Of a stretch of DNA of 64,000 nt, positions 52,762-62,373 are shown piece after piece. This DNA is from Massilibacteroides sp. (lineage in GTDB: Bacteria; Bacteroidota; Bacteroidia; Bacteroidales; Tannerellaceae). The position numbers were made by a program, and so were the translations under genes. The notes beneath the pieces were generated by a model that was given only the letters and a program-made list of their open reading frames with translations, searched no databases and had not been told where the DNA came from. The stretch lies in contig NZ_JAQWCQ010000009.1 in NCBI RefSeq assembly GCF_028705895.1, forward strand, positions 22,619-86,618. The letters run 5' to 3'. The stretch's first letter is position 1. Each line of letters opens with the position of its first letter.

Positions 52762-54360
52762 TTAATTACTTGATGTAAAAGCTGCATATCCGGGATTCTG
52801 TACAAGTTTGGGATTTGTTTGCCATGCATCCTGAGAAATTGGATATATCTTCAAATATTCACCTTTAGCTCTTTCACAGTTTGAAGATGACCACATCGGA
52901 ATTTCATACGTACCAAAACGGATATCATCCTGACGTGAATATCCTTCCCAAGCTAACTCGAAGCGTCGTTCTAAAGCAATTTTGTCCAAATCAATCGTCG
53001 CATAATTATGATCGCTATTTCCATAAGCTCTGGTTCGAACAGCATTAACCAATTCCGTCGCTTCCGCAACACTTCCTCCACCTCGTAACAACGCCTCCGC
53101 TTTCATCAGATAAACATCTGCCAGACGGAAAATATGAAAGTCATTTTCCATCGCATCAACTAATGATTTTTCATATGGCCATTTTTGACATCGAGCCCCA
53201 TCATGTTGGTTTACGTCACCCCAATTCGTACCATCACGTTCCGTTCCTTCCAGAATAGTCACATCAACAGTATGATTCAAAAGGAAACCATGGTCGGTTT
53301 TAATCGGTTCTCCTGTCGTCAGATTATATTGTTGACCAATAATATAAGTGCCTTCGTAACGAGGATCTTCTACATCAAACAATTTTACATAATCAGGTTG
53401 TGCACAAATCCCATTCCATGTAGAAAGAGAGGCTCCGATTACTTCCTTGTATTTGTAATGCAGCGTCCGATTCATCATCGTATTCTGATTGTCTGTATCC
53501 TGACTTGAGAAAGAGCAGGCGAAAATAGCTTCTTTTGAGATGTTATTATTAGGATTGAAATTGGTCTTCCAATCCGGCTCCAATATATAATAAGAATATC
53601 CCATCACCTTATCACATGCCTCTACAGCCTTTCCATAGGCATTTCCTCCTTCCACGGTCACTCCCCATGCTTCTGCATTCAAATATAATTTAGCCAGCAA
53701 TGTATATGCAGCCCCTTTAGTGAATTTACCGTAAGTGTTTGCTGCAGGTTCAGGGCAAGATTCAGCAATCTCGGCAACCTCTTTGACAAGCCAATTGAAA
53801 ACATCTTGTCTTGGAGTTATCGTTGGGATGTCTTCTTCTTGTTTTACTTCTTTATAAACAGTAACCAATGGAATATTTCCCCAATTATCCATCATCGCGT
53901 AAATCCAAAAAGCTCTTACACCACGAATCTCAGCCATCATTAAGGCTCTTTCAGCCTCTGTTAAGACCGTACTGGCCTCAATTACATTATAATATGCATT
54001 ACAGCTACCAATTGCACTGGAAGCAGCACTCCATGAACCTTTAATTTGTGATGTCTGAGCAGTCCAGGTGTGCATATATAACTCACGATATTGCCCTCCA
54101 TCATACCAGTCTCCTCCTTTTCTTGTAGGAGTTACAGCCGCAGAACCTCCACATTCAGAAAGGTACATAAAGTTATTCGGCCAATAAGTTTTCAATGTAT
54201 TATAGACAGCACCAACAAGAGCGTCGATTTCAGTCTTCGTATGCCCGAAATCATTTCCGGGTAGTTTATCATATATATCTTCATCCAGATCAGTACATGC
54301 AGGCATTGAAGTAAACAAAACCGCACCTGCAAGCATAGATAATATTTTTATATTTTTCAT
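52762..54360 (-). CDS. SusD-family nutrient-binding lipoprotein
   Basis: A 532-residue SusD-like/RagB protein: lipobox PAC near residue 22 (SMPACTDLDED), TPR-like helices (about 45-340) and the C-terminal SusD domain (about 380-530) with RLADVYLMKAEALLRGGGSV (about 415) and LERRFELAWEGYSRQDDIRF (about 464). It caps the SusC barrel and binds glycan or peptide. Follows susC by 21 nt. No enzyme gene completes a PUL here. Confidence 0.93.
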   Translation of the reverse strand: MKNIKILSMLAGAVLFTSMPACTDLDEDIYDKLPGNDFGHTKTEIDALVGAVYNTLKTYWPNNFMYLSECGGSAAVTPTRKGGDWYDGGQYRELYMHTWTAQTSQIKGSWSAASSAIGSCNAYYNVIEASTVLTEAERALMMAEIRGVRAFWIYAMMDNWGNIPLVTVYKEVKQEEDIPTITPRQDVFNWLVKEVAEIAESCPEPAANTYGKFTKGAAYTLLAKLYLNAEAWGVTVEGGNAYGKAVEACDKVMGYSYYILEPDWKTNFNPNNNISKEAIFACSFSSQDTDNQNTMMNRTLHYKYKEVIGASLSTWNGICAQPDYVKLFDVEDPRYEGTYIIGQQYNLTTGEPIKTDHGFLLNHTVDVTILEGTERDGTNWGDVNQHDGARCQKWPYEKSLVDAMENDFHIFRLADVYLMKAEALLRGGGSVAEATELVNAVRTRAYGNSDHNYATIDLDKIALERRFELAWEGYSRQDDIRFGTYEIPMWSSSNCERAKGEYLKIYPISQDAWQTNPKLVQNPGYAAFTSSN

Positions 54361-54381
54361 AATATAGTCTCTTTAAAATGA

Positions 54382-57300
54382 TTAGAATGTCAAACTAACT
54401 CCCACTGTAAATGTTCTTGCTTTAGGCATGTAGTTACGAGGCTCAATTCCCGGAGAAAGTCCCGCATCATCATCGGTAGCTTCTCCACGGAAGAGTTCAA
54501 CTTCAGGGTCAAGCCCTTTATAACCTGTAATAACAAACAGATTTTGTGCAGCTACATATATACGGGCCTTATCCAACCAGTCTATCTTTTTAGTATCAAA
54601 AGTATAGCCGATAGACATGTTGTCTAAACGAGCGAACGAACCATTCTCCAAATAATAGGAACATACCCGTGAAGACTCACTCATTTTATAGATCAAATCG
54701 TCTTTCATTACATTCGCACCGCTGATATAAGTATTGTTTGCATAGGCTGCACGTGGATTGTTTAGAACTTTGTTTCCGATTGTTCCGCGAATAAAGAAGC
54801 TCATATCCCATTGTTTATACGAGAATGTATTATTCCATCCAAATGTCAGATCAGGCTGTGCACTCCCTACATAAGTACGGTCGTCATCTGTGATCTGACC
54901 ATCGTCGTTAACATCTTCAATAATATATTTGCCGTCTTCCGTAAGTCCGGTACATTTCAACATATAGAACTGACCGACTGGTCTTCCTTCTTCAATGACG
55001 TGAGAATTCACCCCTGAAGCTCCACGAATCCATGGGTCACCTGTGTATATACGGTCTGTTGTATAATATTCATTTGACAAACGAGTGATCTCGTTTTTAT
55101 TATGAGAAAGATTAATAGAGGTATTCCAATTGAATGCTTTTCCGCGTAAAACATCAATATTCAACATTAGTTCAATACCCTTATTTGTCATATCTCCTAC
55201 ATTTGCTTGTATTTTGTCATACACATAAGTAGGAGTAGGCACTCTGTAAGTATATAACATATCGGATGTTTTCTTATTATACCATTCGACAGTACCTCCG
55301 ACGCGGCCATTAAATAAAGAAAAATCTAATCCAACATTTAGCATTGCCGTAGATTCCCATTTCAAGTCAGGATTTGCATTCTGACTGATCTTGAATGCCG
55401 TTAACAGTGAACCATCACTATAATATGTTCCCTCAGCAGAATATAATTCCAACGATTTGTACGGTTGCAGTCCGTCTTGATTACCGGTAACACCGTATCC
55501 GGCACGAAGCTTTAAGTCATTCACCCAGCTAACATTCTTCATAAAAGATTCCTGAGAAATACCCCAAGCAATAGAAGCAGAAGGGAATGTACCCCATTTA
55601 TTATTGGTACCGAACTTGGAAGAACCATCGCGTCTAACTGTGGCTGTTAACATATAGCGTTCAAGATAACTGTAATGCACACGCCCAAAGAAAGAAATAA
55701 GTTTATAGCTGTTTTTTTCAGATTTAACATCTCCAATTTTTAGTGTGTTACCAGTCTGAATGCTATTTGCTCCCATTGAGCCAACGGCAAAATTAGAGGC
55801 TTTCGATTCCTGACTTGAAAACATGTTTTCTTCCCACGAGTAGCCTCCTACAGCACTAAATTTATGTTCTTCATTTGCACCGAAGGTTTTATCATAATCA
55901 AGTGTCCATTCCATCAACTCACGATCCCAGAAACGTGCACGTTTAATTGCTTCTCCATTCTTACCTTGACCACCTTGATTACGTGGATCTGTCCATTGGC
56001 TGAAATCATTTGAGAAACGGCTCTTATACAAGTTTACTTTAGCATTTAAACCATCTATTATTTCAAATTGCAGATCTCCAGCCCCATAAAAATAGTTGTT
56101 CTTACCATATTTATAATTCTGGTCTTGATTCTGCACAGGATTACCTTGATCATAATTACCATTTGCTCCCACAAAATAAGAACCATCTTCATTATATACA
56201 GGATAAACAGGCGGCATATTATAAGCTAAAATATAATTATCCGCAAAAGGCATCCTCATATCCGTTAAACTTGCAGATCCCGTAAGCCCTACGCGTAAAC
56301 GATCATTAATCGCACGTTGTTGAAATTGGAAACGGAATGAATGGCGTTTCAACTCGTTATCTCTTGCTATACCTTTACGGTCAAGGTATGTATAGGAAGC
56401 GCGATAATTACTCTTAGAGCCTCCCCCGGACATCGATAGTGAATGGTTTTGTGAAAATCCTGTACGCAGCATCTCATCAAACCAATCTGTATCCGAATTA
56501 TACTTCTCAAAGTCTGTCAGGTCATTCCCTAATATTTTATTTGCTTCTCTCCATTCGTTGGCAGAAAGCATGTCCGGCTTATTAGCCACCTGATCAATCG
56601 CTAAATATCCATCATAATTAATCTGAGTTTTAGAACCTGACCCTCTTTTTGTTGTAATAAGAACAACTCCACCGGCTGCACGAGAACCGTAGATGGCAGC
56701 AGAAGAAGCATCCTTTAATACAGAGATAGATTCAATATCCGATGGAGAAACGGTACTCATATCTCCTCCGGGAATACCATCAATTACAATTAAAGGACCT
56801 TGGTCGTTCTGAAGTGTTGATGTTCCGCGAAGACGCATCGTAGATCCACGGGTTACATCTCCTGAACCGGAGACAATAGTAAGACCTGCAACTTTCCCTT
56901 GAAGAAGGTCAGTAGCATCTCTGGTAACCCCTTTGTTGAAGTTTTCTTCAGACACATTTGCAACAGAACCGGTAATTTCCCGTCTGGTCTGACTACCATA
57001 ACCTATCGCAACAACTTCGCCAAGGTTAACAACAGAAGGCTCTAATTTAACGTCAATTGAAGATCTGCCTTTTATTGCCTCTTCACGGGTTGTGTACCCA
57101 ATAAAAGAAATTTGCAGGATTGCTTTATCCGGATTGGTCACTGAAAGAGCATAATTCCCGTCAATATCGGTAATAGTACCGTTCGTCGTTCCTTTCTCAA
57201 CTACATTAGCTCCAATAATCGGTTCGCCAAATTCATCCAGAATTTTTCCGGTAATGTTTTTAGACTGTTGGCTTATTGCTGCCTCTGCATGCGAGAACTG

Positions 57301-57390
57301 TACAGGGCAAATAACTCCTCCGGAAATCATCAATAAACAGAAAGCCAATCTTAGTCCATTTCGAAAAATGGAAAATCGTTCTATTTTCAT
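54382..57390 (-). CDS. SusC-family TonB-dependent transporter
   Basis: A 1002-residue SusC/RagA protein: signal sequence (about 1-35), carboxypeptidase-like domain (about 44-125; NITGKILDEFGEPIIGANVV), TonB box-like VGEVVAIGYGS (about 123), plug (about 140-250) with the family motif YGSRAAGGVVLITTKRG (about 235) and barrel ending in TFTVGVSLTF. It imports a ligand held by the SusD partner. No sigma/anti-sigma or HTCS regulator gene is adjacent. Confidence 0.93.
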   Translation of the reverse strand: MKIERFSIFRNGLRLAFCLLMISGGVICPVQFSHAEAAISQQSKNITGKILDEFGEPIIGANVVEKGTTNGTITDIDGNYALSVTNPDKAILQISFIGYTTREEAIKGRSSIDVKLEPSVVNLGEVVAIGYGSQTRREITGSVANVSEENFNKGVTRDATDLLQGKVAGLTIVSGSGDVTRGSTMRLRGTSTLQNDQGPLIVIDGIPGGDMSTVSPSDIESISVLKDASSAAIYGSRAAGGVVLITTKRGSGSKTQINYDGYLAIDQVANKPDMLSANEWREANKILGNDLTDFEKYNSDTDWFDEMLRTGFSQNHSLSMSGGGSKSNYRASYTYLDRKGIARDNELKRHSFRFQFQQRAINDRLRVGLTGSASLTDMRMPFADNYILAYNMPPVYPVYNEDGSYFVGANGNYDQGNPVQNQDQNYKYGKNNYFYGAGDLQFEIIDGLNAKVNLYKSRFSNDFSQWTDPRNQGGQGKNGEAIKRARFWDRELMEWTLDYDKTFGANEEHKFSAVGGYSWEENMFSSQESKASNFAVGSMGANSIQTGNTLKIGDVKSEKNSYKLISFFGRVHYSYLERYMLTATVRRDGSSKFGTNNKWGTFPSASIAWGISQESFMKNVSWVNDLKLRAGYGVTGNQDGLQPYKSLELYSAEGTYYSDGSLLTAFKISQNANPDLKWESTAMLNVGLDFSLFNGRVGGTVEWYNKKTSDMLYTYRVPTPTYVYDKIQANVGDMTNKGIELMLNIDVLRGKAFNWNTSINLSHNKNEITRLSNEYYTTDRIYTGDPWIRGASGVNSHVIEEGRPVGQFYMLKCTGLTEDGKYIIEDVNDDGQITDDDRTYVGSAQPDLTFGWNNTFSYKQWDMSFFIRGTIGNKVLNNPRAAYANNTYISGANVMKDDLIYKMSESSRVCSYYLENGSFARLDNMSIGYTFDTKKIDWLDKARIYVAAQNLFVITGYKGLDPEVELFRGEATDDDAGLSPGIEPRNYMPKARTFTVGVSLTF

Positions 57391-57521
57391 AATAACAATA
57401 TTAAGTTAACAATATAAAAAATCAATTAAGTGTTTCAAAAACAAAATTTTGTAAATTCTAAAAGGAAATAGTTTCCTAAGCCAAAATTTGCGGCTTTGTT
57501 TTAGCATAAAGTACGTTTACA

Positions 57522-57529
57522 CAAACATA
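57522..57529 (-). promoter_or_regulatory. -7 box of susCD
   Basis: TATGTTTG on the minus strand fits TAnnTTTG, about 130 nt upstream of the susC ATG, implying a long leader. Confidence 0.55.
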
Positions 57530-57535
57530 GACAAA

Positions 57536-57576
57536 TTCTCGCTTTTTTCATTATTTTTTCTCATCAAAAGCGAGAA
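57536..57576. promoter_or_regulatory. TTCTCGCTTTT inverted repeat near the susC promoter
   Basis: TTCTCGCTTTT (57536-57546) and AAAAGCGAGAA (57566-57576) form an 11-bp stem. It lies directly upstream of the susC -7 and downstream of the EEP gene, so it could end EEP transcripts or serve as a susCD operator. Confidence 0.4.
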
Positions 57577-57592
57577 AATTCATTGGAGCACG

Positions 57593-58699
57593 TCAATTCA
57601 TCTGAAGATAACACCAAAGGGGGTAGTGGTCGGAATAGTAAATTTTATCGACTGTACAATTATAGGCTTTCATATTCGAAGAATGTAATATGTTGTCTAT
57701 CCGGAAACGGAACACATTACGATTGTATGTTACGCCAAGCCCGGAACCTGATCTGGCAAAAGCATCGTAGAGATCTCCTTGTATTGTTCGATGTGCATAA
57801 GAAATTGGCGTATCGTTGAAATCTCCGCAAACAAGAATATAATCAGCTTTTACTTTATCTATTTCCTCACGAACCTTTCTGGCCTGTTTTGACCGGATAA
57901 TAAAAGCAGGGCCAAGTTTTTGTTGGAAAGAGCCTTTAATTCCATCAAAAAGCTCCGTTCCGGGATTTTTAAGGAATTCAGAATATTTACTTCTATCTTC
58001 ACTTGTCAGCTTGAAGGATTCGAGATGATTATTTATCAGAACGATTTTTTTCTTCTTTATACTTATTTCATGAATAGAGGAAGCATTATTCTCGCTTTGG
58101 TATTTTATCAATCTCGACTTGGTTATCGGGTACTTGGAAAAGACAGCAATACCACCCTTATAATATTCATTCGCGTTTGAAAAAAAGGTTTTATAATAGG
58201 GATACATCTTTAATACCTCGTGTATCTTTGAGGATGAAAGATGTTTGTTAGACCTATTTTCAAAATATTCTTGTAAGCAAACGATATCCGCATCTGATTT
58301 TGCGATGTATTCTAATATTTCATTTGGCTTATCTTTAGTGTGATCCTGATAGCCGAAAGACATAACATTATATGTCAGAATTTTTATTGTATTCTCTGTG
58401 GGAACATCTTTACTTTGCATATGAACAGGGAAGTAACGTTGAATTGCTCCCCAACAGACCAAGATTGTGAACAAGTTTACTAAAAGGTATTTCCATTTTT
58501 GCAGAAACAACCAATAAAGCATATAACAGAGAAGAAAAACGCAGAGAAAAGGAAAGAAAAGCCCAACATAAGCAAGGAAAACGCTTTTTTCCGGTGGTAT
58601 TCTATCTGAGAAAGCTGATACCACAAGGCCTATTGCGATCAATATATTTGTGATAAACAATAGAAAATGGAATGCTATTTTTAGCGTTTTCAGGCTCAT
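57593..58699 (-). CDS. membrane-anchored endonuclease/exonuclease/phosphatase-family protein
   Basis: A 368-residue EEP-fold protein: three N-terminal helices (about 9-28, 40-60, 66-85) then a catalytic domain (about 105-368). EEP motifs: LTYNVMSFGY (Asn), CLQEYF (Glu), INNHLESF (His), CGDFNDTP (Asp-Asn) and SDHYPLW (His). The substrate may be a nucleotide, phospholipid or DNA; not defined. Its ATG starts directly after the rhomboid stop, in one operon. Confidence 0.85.
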   Translation of the reverse strand: MSLKTLKIAFHFLLFITNILIAIGLVVSAFSDRIPPEKSVFLAYVGLFFPFLCVFLLCYMLYWLFLQKWKYLLVNLFTILVCWGAIQRYFPVHMQSKDVPTENTIKILTYNVMSFGYQDHTKDKPNEILEYIAKSDADIVCLQEYFENRSNKHLSSSKIHEVLKMYPYYKTFFSNANEYYKGGIAVFSKYPITKSRLIKYQSENNASSIHEISIKKKKIVLINNHLESFKLTSEDRSKYSEFLKNPGTELFDGIKGSFQQKLGPAFIIRSKQARKVREEIDKVKADYILVCGDFNDTPISYAHRTIQGDLYDAFARSGSGLGVTYNRNVFRFRIDNILHSSNMKAYNCTVDKIYYSDHYPLWCYLQMN

Positions 58700-59575
58700 T
58701 TATTTGCTTGCATCAAACAGTTTTTTCTTTTCCTCGCTACTTAGACTTTCATAACCGGAGCGTTTTAACTTTTCCAAGATTCTGTCAATCTCGTCATTTT
58801 TTTTGTTTTTCCGCTCATTATATTCATATTCCGTCTCTCCCCGTTTATAAGTAACCCGCATTTTAGGTTTAGGTTTTCTAAGATCGGCAACCCAATCCAG
58901 AAATTTTATAATCGGTTTGGTAAGATCTTTTCCTTGTTTCATCTGAGAAGCAAATAGAATACCCAACAGAGCTCCTCCGATGTGGGCTATATGTCCTCCG
59001 GCATTATCGGATGTGATGGCAAGGAAATCAATAACAATAGTACCCAAAGCAAGGTAAATCAGTTTTATTCGTCCAATCAGAAGTAAATTGATTTCAAGAT
59101 CTCTACGATAAAACGAGATAGCAAAAACAATTGCCATAACTGAGGCTGATGCACCAATCAGAGCACTGTAAGAGACTACCGGTTTGAAATAGGGTAATGT
59201 ATTATATGTAAGGATAAAAAGAAGAGCGCCGGCAAGTCCGCCAAGTATATAAAGCCCTCCTAATTGACGTGGATTAAAGAATTGCAGAAAGATATTCCCG
59301 AACCAATAAAGCCACAACATATTAAAAAGGATATGGAAGAAGTCAAAATGTGTGAACATATATGTGATTAGTGTCCACGGCTTGAACAAAAGGGATGAAA
59401 TGGAAGATGGCAATTCTATAAAGTCCAGAATCTGTATTCCCTGTATATTGAATAGAAGAAACAGAACTCCGAGTAATCGAACAATAAGAAATACTCCGAC
59501 ATTAATATATATCAGTTTTATCGGAATTGCTCCGTTTCGGAATGTTTGTTTCAGATTAGTAAAAATACTTTCCAT
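58700..59575 (-). CDS. rhomboid-family intramembrane protease, second copy
   Basis: A 291-residue rhomboid. The six-helix core holds the catalytic Ser in GASASVMAI (about 148) and His in GHIAHIGGALLG (about 203). The C-terminal cytoplasmic tail (about 220-291) is long and charged (KPKPKMRVTYKRGETEYEYN). The start may be at 59584 or 59575; both overlap the upstream gene. Acts in the inner membrane. Confidence 0.88.
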   Translation of the reverse strand: MESIFTNLKQTFRNGAIPIKLIYINVGVFLIVRLLGVLFLLFNIQGIQILDFIELPSSISSLLFKPWTLITYMFTHFDFFHILFNMLWLYWFGNIFLQFFNPRQLGGLYILGGLAGALLFILTYNTLPYFKPVVSYSALIGASASVMAIVFAISFYRRDLEINLLLIGRIKLIYLALGTIVIDFLAITSDNAGGHIAHIGGALLGILFASQMKQGKDLTKPIIKFLDWVADLRKPKPKMRVTYKRGETEYEYNERKNKKNDEIDRILEKLKRSGYESLSSEEKKKLFDASK

Positions 59576-60275
59576 TGTTGCCATCTTTCTTTTTCCAGTA
59601 TCGAATCATAAAGAAACCAAAGAGCATTCCGCCAAGATGAGCGAAGTGAGCAACACTGTCACCAACTGAGTTAGAAACACCAAGCAGCAATTCAGCTAAG
59701 CCATAGAAGAATACAAAATATTTTGCCTTAACCGGAATAGGAATAAACATAATGTATAGGGGCGCATTCGGAAATAGCATTCCAAAAGCGAGCAATATAC
59801 CAAACACTGCTCCGGAAGCTCCGATGGTGACAAACAGATTCAGATACTCACCTTTAGGTATTATCTGACCTCCCATATTTATCATTTCCTGTTCTGCAGT
59901 AATAAGATCTTGAAGTTGGATAGTCCAGACCAATTCCTGAACTAATCCGGCTCCGATACCGGTAACAAAGTAAAAAATAAGAAAACGTTTCGGCCCCCAG
60001 ACATTCTCCAGAACACGCCCGAACATGTAAACAGCAAACATGTTAAAAAAGACATGTGAAAAGGAATGTGTATCATGTAAAAACATGTAGGAAACTAACT
60101 GGAAGGCATTAAAGTCTCTCGCCCAGGGCAAATGAAGTCCCAGTAGGTTAATAAGGTCAATATTTACCCTCTGGAGAACTATCGTTGCTACCCAAAGGAG
60201 TAAATTAATAATAATAATATTCTTGGTCACAGGCGGAATCGAGCTAAGAAATCCGGTGTTATTTTGGGTCATCAT
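59556..60275 (-). CDS. rhomboid-family intramembrane protease, first copy
   Basis: A 239-residue rhomboid with catalytic Ser in GASGAVFGILL (about 155) and His in AHFAHLGGMLFGF (about 213). The HxxxN-like HDTHSFSHVFFNMF (about 67-80) is the L1/TM2 motif. ATG at 60275 chosen; GTG at 60281 is alternative. First of a three-gene operon (rhomboid, rhomboid, EEP). Confidence 0.9.
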   Translation of the reverse strand: MMTQNNTGFLSSIPPVTKNIIIINLLLWVATIVLQRVNIDLINLLGLHLPWARDFNAFQLVSYMFLHDTHSFSHVFFNMFAVYMFGRVLENVWGPKRFLIFYFVTGIGAGLVQELVWTIQLQDLITAEQEMINMGGQIIPKGEYLNLFVTIGASGAVFGILLAFGMLFPNAPLYIMFIPIPVKAKYFVFFYGLAELLLGVSNSVGDSVAHFAHLGGMLFGFFMIRYWKKKDGNNGKYFY

Positions 60276-60293
60276 AAGCACTTAATTTATAAG

Positions 60294-60301
60294 CAAAGGT
60301 A
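60294..60301 (-). promoter_or_regulatory. -7 box of the rhomboid operon
   Basis: TACCTTTG on the minus strand fits TAnnTTTG, 18 nt upstream of the ATG at 60275. Confidence 0.65.
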
Positions 60302-60416
60302 CATATATTTTACTTTCCCCGAGAAGCTCCTCTTTAAAAAGCACACAAAAAGGAGCGAAAATGCAGTGTATCAGTAAAAAAAGCAGACTTTTTTTTGCGA
60401 AGAATCAAAATAACGC

Positions 60417-60424
60417 TACTTTTG
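60417..60424 (+). promoter_or_regulatory. -7 box of the HU gene
   Basis: TACTTTTG on the plus strand fits TAnnTTTG, 56 nt upstream of the ATG at 60481. Confidence 0.65.
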
Positions 60425-60480
60425 AAAATACTAATGACAATTTATTTTTATTTGTTTAATGTATTAATTATCAAACCATC

Positions 60481-60753
60481 ATGAACAAAACAGAATTTAT
60501 CAACGCTGTTTCGGCTAAATCCGGATTAAGCAAAGTGGATGCAAAGAAAGCTGTAGATGCTTTTGTAGAAACCGTTTCTGAAGAATTAAAAGGAGGAGGC
60601 AAGGTAGCTCTATTAGGATTTGGATCTTTTTCTGTAACAGAAAAGTCAGCAAGAAAAGGTGTTAACCCTAAAACAAAACAGCCTATTACAATTCCCGCTC
60701 GCAAGTCTGTAAAATTTAAAGCAGGTTCAGAATTAGCAGAACAAGTGAAATAA
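60481..60753 (+). CDS. hup: HU-family DNA-binding protein
   Basis: A 90-residue nucleoid protein. Full HU length: helical part (MNKTEFINAVSAKSGLSKVD), GFGSFSVTEKSARKGVNPKT (about 46-65; HU signature), the beta arm with PITIPARKSVKFKAG (about 69-83). Bends DNA and compacts the nucleoid. Stand-alone gene followed by a terminator. Confidence 0.95.
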   Translation: MNKTEFINAVSAKSGLSKVDAKKAVDAFVETVSEELKGGGKVALLGFGSFSVTEKSARKGVNPKTKQPITIPARKSVKFKAGSELAEQVK

Positions 60754-60775
60754 TGACCGAACTATCTGAAAAAAC

Positions 60776-60810
60776 AAAGCTGCCTCTTCAATGTTTGAAA
60801 AGACAGCTTT
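60776..60810 (+). terminator. terminator of the HU gene
   Basis: AAAGCTG (60776-60782) pairs with CAGCTTT (60804-60810), with an inner imperfect stem, then TTTTATTTT. It lies 22 nt after the stop codon. Confidence 0.8.
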
Positions 60811-60835
60811 TTTTATTTTCCGCACTTTCGTTCTT

Positions 60836-62320
60836 TCAGAAAAGAGAAAGTAAAAGTTTTTCGATTGCTTTTGTGACGGGACGCCCATCTCCTGCGTAAC
60901 TATTTACGATTAAGGCAACAGCAACTATTCGTCCGTCTTTTTCTATATATCCGGCATACGACTTCACGCCGGTCATACTGCCACTTTTCAGTCTGGCTTT
61001 CCCTTCCAGATGAGTTCCTTTCAAGAAGTTACGAACCGACCCTTCCTTCCCTGCACGTGGAATACCTGTTATATAAGACTCACCGACTAAAGATGTTGTT
61101 TTCATATACGTTAGTACGTCACAAATGAATCCGGCAGTCAGTTTGTCTGTTACCGCAAGCCCGCTTCCATCGTAAAGCTTAAGTGTTGACGTATCTAAGC
61201 CCTTGTCTTGCCAGTGTTTTAAAAGAACATTCACCCCACGATCAAAAGACGAAATAATCTCATCATTCTGAACTGGATACGACAACCCGATTGTTTTTAA
61301 TAAAGCATCAGCGTAAAGGTTATGGCTGACTTCATTTGTAACACCGGCGATTTCATAAAGAGCCGGCGAATAAGTCGTACAAAGACTTTTTCGCTCGCCG
61401 GAAGAAAATCCCCCTTTCTGATTGAGAATCCGGGAACAAGAAGGATGTCCTGTTACTTCAAGCCCCACTTTCATAAGCCCGGCGGTTACGTATTCGGCCA
61501 TAAACAATGCCGGGTCAGGCAGATCCCCTTTCAACACAAATCCGTCTTTACCTGCCGGCACTGTCCCGTACAGATAGCGCTCTTTCGCAAAGGGCATCCC
61601 CATTATATAAGAGCTATCCGAGCTAACGTTTGCTGTAGTCAGATAATTATTGAAATACATTCCTTCAATAGCAGGAGTTATGTATTGGATTGTGGGTTTA
61701 TCTCCGGGTTTTCCAGTACGAAGAACCAATCTGTATTGATTATCGAAAACAGATATGCCATAGCATCCCATTCCATAATAACTCCCTAAATCTTCATATA
61801 CCCATTTGCGAGAAACACCCTCATTGTCAAAAATGCTCTCATCCGAAATTACGTCCCCATTGATTTTACGAATGCCGGCTTTTGTCAGTGCATCAATCCA
61901 TTGAGGAAGAAATGTATTATTATCCGGACGATATGCGTTTCTATCTTCTGCAAAAAAAGAAGAACCTAAAGTTGGGTCACCTCCACCATGAATATATAGA
62001 TTCCCGTGCAAAATACCATTCTCCACTTCACCATCATACTCTATCTTCGTTTCAAATCTGAAATCTTCGCCCAATAATTCAAGAGCTGTAGCCGTAGTAA
62101 CAAGTTTCATCACAGAAGCCGGACTTAAACTCCTGTCCTGATCATAACCATATAAAATTTCTCCGGTATGCACATCTTTTGCCAAAAAAGAAAAAGAGGC
62201 TCCACGCATTTCAGGAGAAGACAAAAACTGTTTGACTGGCAGAGGCGTTTGTCCACAAACGGATGAGGTCAAAGCAAGGCTGAATGTCAGTCCAAATAAA
62301 AAGGAGGATAATTTATTCAT
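60836..62320 (-). CDS. dacB: D-alanyl-D-alanine carboxypeptidase/endopeptidase (PBP4, S13)
   Basis: A 494-residue class C penicillin-binding protein with a signal peptide (about 1-23). Active-site motifs: SxxK in SPASVMKLVTTATAL (about 62-76, nucleophile Ser), SxN in SHNLYAD (about 332), and the KTG triad as KSG in RLKSGSMTG (about 442). A long insert (about 95-310) between the first two motifs is the family's domain II/III. It trims peptidoglycan in the periplasm. The promoter overlaps that of the divergent AI-2E gene. Confidence 0.93.
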   Translation of the reverse strand: MNKLSSFLFGLTFSLALTSSVCGQTPLPVKQFLSSPEMRGASFSFLAKDVHTGEILYGYDQDRSLSPASVMKLVTTATALELLGEDFRFETKIEYDGEVENGILHGNLYIHGGGDPTLGSSFFAEDRNAYRPDNNTFLPQWIDALTKAGIRKINGDVISDESIFDNEGVSRKWVYEDLGSYYGMGCYGISVFDNQYRLVLRTGKPGDKPTIQYITPAIEGMYFNNYLTTANVSSDSSYIMGMPFAKERYLYGTVPAGKDGFVLKGDLPDPALFMAEYVTAGLMKVGLEVTGHPSCSRILNQKGGFSSGERKSLCTTYSPALYEIAGVTNEVSHNLYADALLKTIGLSYPVQNDEIISSFDRGVNVLLKHWQDKGLDTSTLKLYDGSGLAVTDKLTAGFICDVLTYMKTTSLVGESYITGIPRAGKEGSVRNFLKGTHLEGKARLKSGSMTGVKSYAGYIEKDGRIVAVALIVNSYAGDGRPVTKAIEKLLLSLF

Positions 62321-62336
62321 ATAGAATTCTTTCTTC

Positions 62337-62344
62337 TATCTTTG
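62337..62344 (+). promoter_or_regulatory. -7 box of the AI-2E-family gene
   Basis: TATCTTTG on the plus strand, 29 nt before the ATG at 62374. It is the left half of a palindrome with the dacB -7 box. Confidence 0.65.
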
Positions 62345-62351
62345 TTTCGGA

Positions 62352-62359
62352 CAAAGATA
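62352..62359 (-). promoter_or_regulatory. -7 box of dacB
   Basis: TATCTTTG on the minus strand, 31 nt before the ATG at 62320. The two boxes face each other across 7 nt, so only one polymerase can probably open the region at a time. Confidence 0.65.
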
Positions 62360-62373
62360 AAAAAAGTTAGTCT

